A stretch of 10,515 nucleotides of DNA. It comes from Corynebacterium sp. (GTDB taxonomy: Bacteria; Actinomycetota; Actinomycetes; Mycobacteriales; Mycobacteriaceae). The stretch covers positions 1-10,515 of the forward strand of contig NZ_JAPJNQ010000075.1 of the NCBI RefSeq assembly GCF_030826625.1, read 5' to 3'. The notes beneath the pieces were generated by a model. It saw only the letters and a list, made by a program, of their open reading frames with translations. It ran no database searches and was not told the DNA's origin. The translations under genes and the position numbers were made by a program. Below, one piece after another: positions 1 to 5,862 of this stretch; the first letter of the stretch is position 1, and each line of letters opens with the position of its first letter.

Positions 1-435
1 ATTCCCGCAGGGTACTGGGATGGGCTATGGATAGCGTGCAAGATACTTCCCTGGTCGAAAAAGTGCTGCGGATGGCGTATACGCTGCGCGGTGATGTTCC
101 TGATGGGCTAGTGTTTCACGCTGACCGTGGAACCCAATTCACCAGTGAGAAGCTCTGGGAGGTGTGCCGCAACCTGGGCATTGCTCAGTCTGTGGGGCGT
201 ACCGGAGTGTGCTTCGATAACGCGATGGCTGAGTCGTTCTGGTCGACGCTTAAAACCGAGTTCTGCGACCGGAAGCGCTGGCCCACCCGTGATGCCGCAC
301 GCAAGGCCGTTGCTTACTGGATTGAAGTCGTTTACAACCGTCGGCGCCGGCACTGAAGCACTCGGGATGGTCAGCCCCGTCGACTTCGAGAACCACATTG
401 GTCTAACCACCAGCAGAAAAGAATTAGCTGCCTAA
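1..435 (+). pseudogene. IS3-family transposase OrfB (DDE integrase core), 5'-truncated by the window edge and frameshifted
   Basis: The frame is open from the left edge (first full codon at 3) and reads as the end of an rve-type integrase core. The first lines match the usual stretch after the first catalytic Asp (SRRVLGWAM). The second catalytic Asp lies in HADRG (codon 123-125) and the Glu in AESFW (codon 231-233), 35 residues apart as expected for DD(35)E. The frame stops at a TGA at 354-356 right after the basic YNRRRRH motif. The expected C-terminal tail (EALGMVSPVDFENH, then to TAA at 433-435) continues in another frame, so one extra base near 354 has broken the gene. The lost tail is about 27 residues. 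The usual IS3 orfA/orfB frameshift site is far upstream, so this looks like decay, though a sequencing error cannot be excluded. Confidence 0.85.
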
Positions 436-455
436 CCACTAGTTAGCTCCACTAC

Positions 456-481
456 GTGTCCACGATTTGCGGGCAACCTCA
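456..481 (+). repeat. Putative right terminal inverted repeat of IS A
   Basis: The stretch from gtgtccacgatttgcggg to the closing cctca has the form of an IS3-family right end: a CCA, a T run, a G run and a final CA. It aligns by eye with the right end of IS B at 986-1012, sharing gtCCA, TTT and GGG blocks and the final CA. It lies 20 bases past the transposase stop, as expected. The partner left repeat is outside the window, so the call rests on position and resemblance. Confidence 0.55.
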
Positions 482-978
482 AGCCAAATACGGTGTGGGC
501 AAGCGATGTCACGGAGTTTCGCGTTGCTGGCACCAAAGTCTATCTATCGCCAATTATGGACTTATGTGATCGTTCAATCGTGTCGTACAGTGTTGCAACC
601 TCACCGAATACGGTGTTTACCTCGCAGTCTTTGCGTGATGCCATCGCGCAAGAATCACCAGATTAAGGATTGGTGGTGCATACCGATCAGGGATTCCAGT
701 ACCAGCATTCGAGTTGGCGCACACTCATTACAGGTATTGGTGGGACACAGTCGATGTCAAGGAAGGGAAACTGTTACGACAACGCGGTGATGGAAAACTT
801 CTTTGGGCACCTCAAGTCAGAGATGTACCACGGTGAATCATTTACCAGTGTGGAGGAGTTCTACCAGGCAATTGATGAATACATTCGTTGGTATAACCAT
901 GAACGCATCCAGAAACGACTCAAGGGCCTGACTCCGGTGCAATACCGGAATCAGACCCTAAATCCTTTAACCGCCTAG
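482..978 (+). pseudogene. IS150-type transposase OrfB, 5'-truncated, with in-frame nonsense codon
   Basis: The frame that begins at the junction (PNTVWASDVTEF) carries the first catalytic Asp of DVTEF at 505-507. It continues through YLSPIMDLCDRSIV to a TAA at 664-666. The same frame then resumes as GLVVHTDQG, with the second Asp at 685-687, and VMENFF, with the Glu at 793-795. There are 59 residues between the two Asp codons and 35 between the second Asp and Glu, so the DDE triad is complete. The C-terminus ends normally at TAG 976-978. The gene is dead twice over: the N-terminal helix-turn-helix region is missing and the TAA separates the first Asp from the rest. A single base change (for example CAA or GAA to TAA) explains the stop. 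Confidence 0.88.
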
Positions 979-985
979 AATTAAA

Positions 986-1012
986 CCAGTCCAACTTTCG
1001 GGGGCCAGTTCA
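986..1012 (+). repeat. Right terminal inverted repeat of IS B
   Basis: Read on the minus strand this 27-base stretch starts TGAACTGGCCCCCGAAAG and ends TTGGACTGG. That is the usual layout of IS150-group ends: TG at the tip, a C run, then AAGTTGGAC. It lies just past the transposase stop at 976-978. The flanking base triplet on the glnA side is AAA (1013-1015); whether it is a target duplication cannot be tested because the left end is not in the window. Confidence 0.7.
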
Positions 1013-1044
1013 AAAGTGGGGCGCTGGCGCGTGAAGCGTGGTGC

Positions 1045-2481
1045 TTAGCAGTCGTAGTACATTTCGAATTCCTGCGGAGTTGGGCGCAGACGAACCGGGG
1101 TGATTTCCTCGTCGTACTTGTACTTGATGTAAGTGTCGATGAGGTCCTCGGTGAACACATCGCCTTCGGTCAAAAATTCGTTGTCTTCCCGCAAGGCCTT
1201 GAGGGATTCCTCCAACGACGTTGGTGCGGTAGGAATATCTTGTGCCTCTTCTGGTGGCAGCTCGTAGAGGTCTTTATCGACCGGAGCGTGTGGCTCGATG
1301 CGGTTTTTGATGCCGTCGATACCAGCCATCATCATTGCCGCGAAGCCCAAGTAGGGGTTACCGGATGGGTCCGGTGCACGGAACTCCAGACGTTTCGCCT
1401 TTGGGTTGTTGCCGGTGGTCGGAATGCGCACGGCAGCCGAACGGTTACGCTGCGAGTACACCAAGTTGATTGGTGCTTCGAAGCCAGGAACCAGGCGGTG
1501 GTAGGAGTTCAGCGTGGCGTTGGTGAATGCCAATACCGCTCCAGCGTGCTCCAGAATGCCGCCGATGTAGTAGCGAGCCATATCCGATAGGCCGGCGTAG
1601 CCGTCCTCGTCATGGAACAGTGGGGAACCGTCTTTCCACAGCGACTGGTGGGCGTGCATACCCGAGCCGTTGTCGCCGGCCAATGGCTTCGGCATGAAGG
1701 TAGCCGTCTTGCCGTGCTGGAAAGCGGTGTTTTTGATGACGTACTTGAACAGCTGGATCTGATCCGCTGAGTGCAACAAGGTGGAGAAACGGTAGTTAAT
1801 CTCCTGCTGGCCGCCCGAACCGACCTCGTGGTGGAAACGCTCTAGCTCAAAGCCCACCTTTTCCAGGTTCAAAGCCATGGCATCGCGGATTTCCACGGAC
1901 TGGTCATAAGGAGCCGTAGGGAAGTAGCCACCCTTCGGGCGCGTCTTGTAACCAGGGTTAGGAAGCCCATCGATGGTGGTTTCCTTATCGGTGTTCCACC
2001 AACCCTCGTCGGAATCGACTTCGTAAAAACCGGCGTTCGTTGAGGTATCGAAACGTACCTTGTCGAACAAATAAAATTCTGCCTCGGCACCGAAGAAGCA
2101 GGTATCTGCGATGCCGGTGGATTTCAGATACTCCTCGGCCTTGCGCGCAGTGGTACGCGGGTCACGCGAGAATGGCTCGCGGGTAAACGGATCGTGCACA
2201 AAGCACTTAATGTTCAGTGTCTTCGTGCTACGGAATGGATCCACCACTGCCGAGTGTGGATCCGGCAACAGCATCATGTCGGATTCATCAATAGTGGTGA
2301 ACCCACGGATCGAGGAGCCGTCGAAAGCCAGTCCTTCTTCTGCTGCCTCCTCAGTGAACTCCGAGGCAGGGATGCTGAAGTGGTGCTCTACACCAGGAAG
2401 GTCGGTAAATTGAATGTCGACGAATTTAATATCTTCGTCTTCGATATGTTGGACGACATCCGAAATGGATTCGAAACTCAA
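1045..2481 (-). CDS. glnA: Glutamine synthetase, type I (adenylylation-regulated)
   Basis: It makes glutamine from glutamate, ammonia and ATP in the cytoplasm, the main entry of ammonium into amino acids; the family forms dodecamers. The protein is 478 residues, the family's normal length. It shows the N-terminal signature FDGSSIRGF (53-61), the metal-site Glu of GAEAEF (131-136), [14 protein letters not shown] (217-230), the ATP-site [14 protein letters not shown] (265-278) and the C-terminal [10 protein letters not shown] with Tyr406, the site adenylylated by GlnE in this subfamily. The start is a TTG at 2479-2481, chosen because GAGGAG sits 5 bases upstream and the protein then begins SFESISDVV like its relatives; no ATG or GTG nearby fits better. 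It lies 91 bases after pth with its own candidate -10. IS B ends 32 bases after its stop, and no terminator is visible in between. Identification is firm; nitrogen control is inferred from the family. Confidence 0.97.
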   Translation of the reverse strand: MSFESISDVVQHIEDEDIKFVDIQFTDLPGVEHHFSIPASEFTEEAAEEGLAFDGSSIRGFTTIDESDMMLLPDPHSAVVDPFRSTKTLNIKCFVHDPFTREPFSRDPRTTARKAEEYLKSTGIADTCFFGAEAEFYLFDKVRFDTSTNAGFYEVDSDEGWWNTDKETTIDGLPNPGYKTRPKGGYFPTAPYDQSVEIRDAMALNLEKVGFELERFHHEVGSGGQQEINYRFSTLLHSADQIQLFKYVIKNTAFQHGKTATFMPKPLAGDNGSGMHAHQSLWKDGSPLFHDEDGYAGLSDMARYYIGGILEHAGAVLAFTNATLNSYHRLVPGFEAPINLVYSQRNRSAAVRIPTTGNNPKAKRLEFRAPDPSGNPYLGFAAMMMAGIDGIKNRIEPHAPVDKDLYELPPEEAQDIPTAPTSLEESLKALREDNEFLTEGDVFTEDLIDTYIKYKYDEEITPVRLRPTPQEFEMYYDC

Positions 2482-2486
2482 GGGAA

Positions 2487-2492
2487 CTCCTC
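2487..2492 (-). promoter_or_regulatory. Strong ribosome binding site that sets the TTG start of glnA
   Basis: On the minus strand GAGGAG is followed by TTCCC and then the TTG start at 2481, a 5-base spacing. This decides the start, because the frame is open further upstream into pth (to 2607) but only here does a Shine-Dalgarno match precede a start-capable codon and the conserved N-terminus. Confidence 0.8.
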
Positions 2493-2524
2493 GTTTTGGG
2501 TGCAACTGTGCAGTCGTAGTTCCC

Positions 2525-2530
2525 ACTATA
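2525..2530 (-). promoter_or_regulatory. Candidate -10 of the glnA promoter, overlapped by a short inverted repeat
   Basis: On the minus strand TATAGT lies 43 bases before the glnA start, inside the 91-base pth-glnA gap. No clear -35 is found at 16-18 bases. The last four bases begin a small inverted repeat, TAGT-GGGA-ACTA, that could be a repressor site. It is not a good match to the AmtR operator as I remember it from C. glutamicum (CTATAG with a nearby ATAG). The promoter is plausible, the operator speculative. Confidence 0.35.
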
Positions 2531-2572
2531 CCGACTAATCCCGGTTCATATTCGGAATTTCTTGTTGCAAAC

Positions 2573-3157
2573 TCAGAGAAGTTCTTGCCGAAGATAATCG
2601 GCAACATCTTGAATTATAAAATCGAGTTCTTGCTCTTGTGCTGCGGAAAATTTTCCAAGCACAAACGCAGAAGCATCCATTTTCCCCGGCGGGCGTCCAA
2701 TCCCCACGCTCAGACGGGCATAATCTTTAGTGCCCAGAGCTTTCGTCAAGGATTTCAGACCGTTATGACCCTTATCGCCACTGCCGTGTTTCACAGTGAA
2801 AGAACCAAATTCGCGTTCCATATCGTCGTAAATCGCGACGATGCCCGCTGGCGCAACGTGAAAATAATTCGCCAAGGCATTGACTACGCCACCAGATGTG
2901 TTCATTGGGGTGGCGGTACGCGCCAAAATTAGCTTCGGCGCGCCTGGTCGCAGAGCACCAGCAGGCATCTCAGCGACAAAAGCCCCGGTGCGCTTGTGCA
3001 GACTGAACGGCACGGGCTGAAAAGAAGTCGTTTCTGCTAATTCATTAACGACTCGGTAGCCAATATTGTGCCGCGTCTGTGCATAACGCGCACCGGGGTT
3101 ACCGAGCCCGACAACGAGCACGCTGGATTGCTGAGATAAAGCAGGTACAGCAGACAT
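2573..3157 (-). CDS. pth: Peptidyl-tRNA hydrolase
   Basis: It releases peptides from peptidyl-tRNAs that drop off stalled ribosomes, recycling tRNA in the cytoplasm. The protein is 194 residues, normal for bacterial Pth. It carries the [17 protein letters not shown] motif (17-33) with Asn20 and catalytic His30, PMNTSG (84-89) with the tRNA-contacting Asn86, the acid in IYDDME (Asp111/112), KGHNGLKS (129-136) and VGIGRPPG (151-158). Every key residue of the family is present. The start is the ATG at 3155-3157; the upstream sequence has only a weak Shine-Dalgarno match, so the N-terminal dozen residues are less certain than the rest. It follows rplY by 68 bases that hold a hairpin, and is likely cotranscribed with it, a common pairing in bacteria. 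Confidence 0.95.
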   Translation of the reverse strand: MSAVPALSQQSSVLVVGLGNPGARYAQTRHNIGYRVVNELAETTSFQPVPFSLHKRTGAFVAEMPAGALRPGAPKLILARTATPMNTSGGVVNALANYFHVAPAGIVAIYDDMEREFGSFTVKHGSGDKGHNGLKSLTKALGTKDYARLSVGIGRPPGKMDASAFVLGKFSAAQEQELDFIIQDVADYLRQELL

Positions 3158-3191
3158 GATGCTTTCGGGCTCGACTTTCTGTGCAAGTTGC

Positions 3192-3221
3192 TACCGTCGG
3201 AAGGCTGAGCCTTCCTCGGTA
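3192..3221 (-). other. Intergenic hairpin between rplY and pth, no U-tract
   Basis: On the minus strand GGAAGGCT-C-AGCCTTCC (3199-3215) is a perfect 8-base-pair palindrome, flanked by TACC and GGTA (3192-3195 and 3218-3221) that could extend the stem past a small internal loop. It lies 5 bases after the rplY stop. No T-run follows on either strand, so it is not a classical terminator. It could protect the rplY 3' end, act as a weak attenuator that lowers pth output, or be a processing site. The structure is seen directly; the role is inference. Confidence 0.6.
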
Positions 3222-3225
3222 AACT

Positions 3226-3912
3226 TTATTCGTCGTCGGAAGACTCAGTGTCAGGGTCCAGACGGTCTGCTGGGGTTTCCTCGTCGGCTTCTTCTTCGCT
3301 GTCAGCACCAGCCTCAGCGCCGCCTTCCTCGGCAGCGGCAGCAGCAGCCTCGAGCTCTTCGTCTTCCTGTGGCTCCATGACGGAGACGATGACGGTGTCT
3401 TCTTCGGCAACCAGGGTGGTGTTGCCTGGCATATCCAGGTCAGCAGCGGTGATGACGGTGCCGTCTTCGGCGCCTTCGATGGAAACCTCGATCTCTTCCG
3501 GAATGGACAATACGTCGGCCTCGACCAGCAGAACGTCGTTGTCCTGGATGAACATCATGCCAGCAGCAGGCTCGCCGGTGATGGTGACAGGAACCTCAAC
3601 CTCAACCTTCTCGCCGCGCTTAATGGAGAGCAGGTCAACGTGGTCAACGTCCAGGGTAAGAACGTTCTGATCGACGTTTTTCACCATCGAGAGGTGCTTT
3701 TCGCCATCAACTTCCAGTTCCAAAACGGCGTTCAAACCGTTGTAGCGCAGCATGGTCTGCAGTTCCAGAAGATCAACGGAGAAGTGGATTGGCTCGGTGT
3801 TGGAGCCGTAGAGAACACCAGGTACTCGCCACTCGCGGCGCAGACGACGTGCAGCGCCCTTACCGAATTCGTTGCGTGGTTGTGCTGCAAGAATTGGGGT
3901 CTTTTCAGCCAT
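3226..3912 (-). CDS. rplY: 50S ribosomal protein L25 / general stress protein CTC
   Basis: It binds 5S rRNA at the central protuberance of the large subunit; longer members are the CTC type linked to stress in Gram-positive bacteria. The protein is 228 residues: an N-terminal L25 domain (about 1-92, with KGAARRLRREWRVPGVLYG at 18-36), a beta-rich TL5/CTC domain (about 93-180, including VEVEVPVTITGEPAAGM) and a tail of low complexity (181-228) with 22 acidic residues of 48 and one Arg. The start is the ATG at 3910-3912, preceded 9 bases upstream by GAGGAG (3922-3927). The frame stays open to a TTG at 4032, but that extension has no ribosome site and no family resemblance. Transcription probably begins at the -10 near 4063-4068, giving a leader of about 140 bases. 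pth follows. Confidence 0.94.
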   Translation of the reverse strand: MAEKTPILAAQPRNEFGKGAARRLRREWRVPGVLYGSNTEPIHFSVDLLELQTMLRYNGLNAVLELEVDGEKHLSMVKNVDQNVLTLDVDHVDLLSIKRGEKVEVEVPVTITGEPAAGMMFIQDNDVLLVEADVLSIPEEIEVSIEGAEDGTVITAADLDMPGNTTLVAEEDTVIVSVMEPQEDEELEAAAAAAEEGGAEAGADSEEEADEETPADRLDPDTESSDDE

Positions 3913-3950
3913 AATGGATAACTCCTCAGTGCGGTCAGAAATTTTAAAAT

Positions 3951-3984
3951 GTGGACAAACGTGCACAGGCAAGGGCACATCCAC
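3951..3984 (-). promoter_or_regulatory. Possible structured element in the rplY leader
   Basis: GTGGA at 3951-3955 pairs with TCCAC at 3980-3984, and inside it GTGC (3961-3964) pairs with GCAC (3975-3978), with an asymmetric internal loop. Next to it on the upstream side lie two direct copies of ACCGGGG (3986-3992 and 3997-4003, plus-strand reading), 11 bases apart start to start. Many ribosomal protein genes have leaders that bind their own product, so this could be one, but I see no match to a known motif. The pairing is short and may be chance. Confidence 0.3.
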
Positions 3985-4030
3985 GACCGGGGAGCAACCG
4001 GGGTAAGTGTAGATCGCGTCGATAACGGCC

Positions 4031-4062
4031 AAAAATGAATGGCCCTCGCCGAGACGAGAGCC
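4031..4062 (-). terminator. Rho-independent-like terminator after the glmU-prs-SDR operon
   Basis: On the minus strand GGCTCTCG (4055-4062), a 6-base loop and CGAGGGCC (4041-4048) form an 8-pair stem with one G-U pair. It is followed by ATTCATTTTT (4031-4040), an imperfect T-tract. It begins 37 bases after the SDR stop codon, where a terminator for the upstream operon is expected. The interruption of the T-tract makes leaky termination possible. Its upstream arm touches the rplY -10. Confidence 0.65.
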
Positions 4063-4068
4063 ATCATA
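4063..4068 (-). promoter_or_regulatory. Extended -10 promoter for rplY
   Basis: On the minus strand TGCTATGAT contains TATGAT preceded by TG at the extended -10 position. About 17 bases upstream TTCTTA or TCTTAG gives only a weak -35, lying over the SDR stop region. Transcription would start near 4056, inside the terminator stem. RNA from this promoter would therefore lack part of the upstream stem arm and escape the terminator, while readthrough RNA from the SDR gene would fold it. Promoter strength and start site are inferred. Confidence 0.5.
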
Positions 4069-4098
4069 GCAAAACAGTGGGTGCGCTAAGAAATCTAC

Positions 4099-4869
4099 TT
4101 AGACCGCGGTGTAGCCACCATCGACGGTTTGTGCGCTGCCGGTGATAAACGACGCGTTCGACGACAACAGGAAGATCACCATCGCGGCAACCTCACGCAC
4201 CGAGCCCAAACGGCCCAGCGGGTGGTCGTTGATCAGCTTGGTTAGCTCATCCTCATCCATGAAATTAGCCAGCAAGGCATTGCGGATATAGCCCGGGCAC
4301 ACTGCGTTGACACGTATAGCCTTGGAACCATATTCCACGGCCGCAGAACGGGTCAGGCCAATCACACCGTGCTTTGCGGCGGAATAGGCGGCTTTTCCCT
4401 TGGCGGCAACCAATCCATGCACCGATGCGACGTTGACGATCGAGCATTCCGAGGTCAGATCCATATCGAGGAACTGGTCGATCTCATAGCGCATCGCGTA
4501 GGCGACACCATTCAGGTTGAGATCTACAAGATCACGCCACTCGCGGCCGCTCATTTTGCCGGTGAGTTCCCCCTCGCCGCCGTAGCCGGGGGAGTTGACC
4601 GCGTAGTGCAGGCCGCCGAATTGCTCCACCGCGGTTTGTACCGCAGCTTTGTAATCCGATTCAGAGGTCATATCGATCTCGATAGCGTAGGCCGAGCCGC
4701 CATTGTCACGGATTTTTTCTGCAACCGTGGTTGGTTGGTGCTCCGCGGCATCGGCAATCACGACGTGGGCGCCTAGTTCACCGAGCTCGTAGCAAATTTC
4801 TTCGCCGATGCCGAAGCCTCCACCGGTAACGAGAGCAACCTTTCCGCGAAATTCCTCAAAGCTTTTCAT
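4099..4869 (-). CDS. Short-chain dehydrogenase/reductase (classical SDR), substrate unknown
   Basis: An NAD(P)-dependent oxidoreductase of 256 residues, the usual length for classical SDRs, and likely soluble. It shows the cofactor loop TGGGFGIG (15-22), an acidic residue after beta-2 (VVIAD, Asp40) that in the family favours NAD over NADP, structural Asn118, catalytic Ser149 (NVASV), Tyr162 and Lys166 (YSAAK), and the CPGYI and TVDGGY motifs (191-195, 248-253). The usual NNAG motif reads NSPG (92-95). The start is ATG 4867-4869, which overlaps the prs stop by one base (TAATG); a GAGGGA about 10 bases upstream, inside prs, supports translational coupling. It is the last gene before a terminator-like hairpin. 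Position suggests cotranscription with glmU and prs but does not reveal a substrate: fatty acyl, polyol, sugar or steroid substrates are all possible. Confidence 0.9.
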   Translation of the reverse strand: MKSFEEFRGKVALVTGGGFGIGEEICYELGELGAHVVIADAAEHQPTTVAEKIRDNGGSAYAIEIDMTSESDYKAAVQTAVEQFGGLHYAVNSPGYGGEGELTGKMSGREWRDLVDLNLNGVAYAMRYEIDQFLDMDLTSECSIVNVASVHGLVAAKGKAAYSAAKHGVIGLTRSAAVEYGSKAIRVNAVCPGYIRNALLANFMDEDELTKLINDHPLGRLGSVREVAAMVIFLLSSNASFITGSAQTVDGGYTAV

Positions 4870-5858
4870 TAGGCAGATCCCTCGAACAATGTGGTAACCG
4901 AACCGTTTTCGAAGATTTCGTTGATCGTGCGCGCTAGCAATGGAGCAATAGATAGCACGGTCAAGTTGTCCCAGCCTTCGGTGGATTGCGGCATGGTGTC
5001 GGTGGTGATGACTTCTTCTGCACCACAATTCGAAAGCTTCTCACGGGCCTGTCCAGAAAATACGCCGTGGGTACAAGCGACGACGACGGACTTAGCGCCC
5101 TCATCCTTCAGGATCTTCGCAGCACCAGCGATTGTTCCACCGGTGTCGATCATGTCATCGACCAAAATGCAGTCTTTACCAGCGACGTCACCGACCACGC
5201 GGTTAGCGACTACCTCGTTGGCGACATCGATGCTGCGGGTTTTGTGCACGAAGGCCATTGGCGCGCCGCCGAGCACGTTGGCCCACTTTTCAGCAACTTT
5301 CACGCGACCGGCATCTGGAGAGACGATGCACATATTCTCAGTTGGGTATTTGGACTTAATGTAGTCGGTCAGCACTGGCATGGCGTGCATGTGATCGACC
5401 GGACCATCGAAAAATCCTTGGATTTGGTCGGTGTGCAGATCCACCGAGACCAGGCGGTCCGCACCAGCAGTTTGCAGCAGGTCAGAAATCAGGCGGGCGG
5501 AGATTGGTTCACGGCCGCGGTGCTTTTTATCCTGTCGCGCATAAGGGTAGAACGGCAGGATGGCGGTGATGCGCTTGGCCGAGCCACGCTTGAGCGCATC
5601 AATCATGATGAGCTGTTCCATCAGCCACTTGTTCAGGTTCCCGCCTTCGACGGTGGCGTGAGATTGCATCACGAAACAGTCGGCACCACGCACGGATTCC
5701 TCGAAACGGACGAAGATTTCTCCGTTAGCGAAGTCCTCAGCGCGCATTGGGGTGATCTTGGTGTCCAGTTCCTTGGCGACGGCCTCGCCGAGAGCTGGGT
5801 GCGAGCGGCCGTTGAAGACCATCATATTTTTTTGGTTCATAGCGATCTTGCCAGTCAT
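4869..5858 (-). CDS. prs: Ribose-phosphate pyrophosphokinase (PRPP synthetase)
   Basis: It transfers pyrophosphate from ATP to ribose 5-phosphate to make PRPP for purine, pyrimidine, histidine, tryptophan and NAD synthesis, and in mycolic-acid bacteria for arabinan precursors. The protein has 329 residues. It shows FANGEIFVRFEESVRG (43-58), the flexible loop YARQDKKHRGREP (106-118), VDLHTDQIQGFF (139-150) with the catalytic-site His, SPDAGRVK (180-187) and the PRPP-binding loop VDDMIDTGGTIAG (233-245). The start is the ATG at 5856-5858, 4 bases after the glmU stop, with AGAAGGG upstream; an ATG at 5840 (Met7) is a weaker alternative. The segment SHATVEGGNLNKW (66-78) seems about four residues longer than in the C. 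glutamicum protein as I recall it. glmU-prs order is common across bacteria. Confidence 0.97.
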   Translation of the reverse strand: MTGKIAMNQKNMMVFNGRSHPALGEAVAKELDTKITPMRAEDFANGEIFVRFEESVRGADCFVMQSHATVEGGNLNKWLMEQLIMIDALKRGSAKRITAILPFYPYARQDKKHRGREPISARLISDLLQTAGADRLVSVDLHTDQIQGFFDGPVDHMHAMPVLTDYIKSKYPTENMCIVSPDAGRVKVAEKWANVLGGAPMAFVHKTRSIDVANEVVANRVVGDVAGKDCILVDDMIDTGGTIAGAAKILKDEGAKSVVVACTHGVFSGQAREKLSNCGAEEVITTDTMPQSTEGWDNLTVLSIAPLLARTINEIFENGSVTTLFEGSA

Positions 5859-5862
5859 AGGA

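Larger units (their letters stand above)
1..481 (+). mobile_element. IS3-family insertion sequence A, right-hand part only
   Basis: This is the 3' portion of an IS3-family element whose left part lies outside the window. It holds the C-terminal half of the transposase (to the TAA at 433-435), a short non-coding tail and a right terminal repeat that ends in CA at about 481. Directly after that end the reading frame of a second, different IS3-family transposase begins, so element A appears to have inserted into element B. The boundary at 481 comes from the terminal repeat pattern and the resumed transposase frame, and could be off by a few bases because the left junction and any target duplication are not visible. 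Confidence 0.75.
482..1012 (+). mobile_element. IS3-family (IS150-group-like) insertion sequence B, 3' remnant
   Basis: This is the 3' part of a second IS3-family element: most of the catalytic core of its transposase, the stop codon at 976-978 and a right terminal repeat ending at about 1012. The 5' part (left repeat, orfA and the start of orfB) is missing at the junction with IS A at 481/482; it may lie on the far side of IS A or be deleted. The encoded protein resembles the IS150 group in SMSRKGNCYDNAV, in the RLKGLTPVQYRNQT ending and in the terminal repeat. It runs toward glnA and ends 32 bases from that gene's stop codon. Confidence 0.8.

Noticed and set aside
340..435. Programmed frameshift in the IS A transposase
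   Set aside because: IS3 frameshifting occurs between orfA and orfB, not in the C-terminal tail, and there is no slippery A-run at 345-360.
3248..3670. Ser-rich open frame on the plus strand opposite rplY
   Set aside because: The Ser/Ala richness is the mirror image of the acidic, Ala-rich L25 tail; there is no sign of an independent gene.
3913..4032. N-terminal extension of L25 from a TTG at 4032
   Set aside because: It has no ribosome site or family resemblance, and ATG 3912 has GAGGAG at a good spacing and the expected L25 N-terminus.
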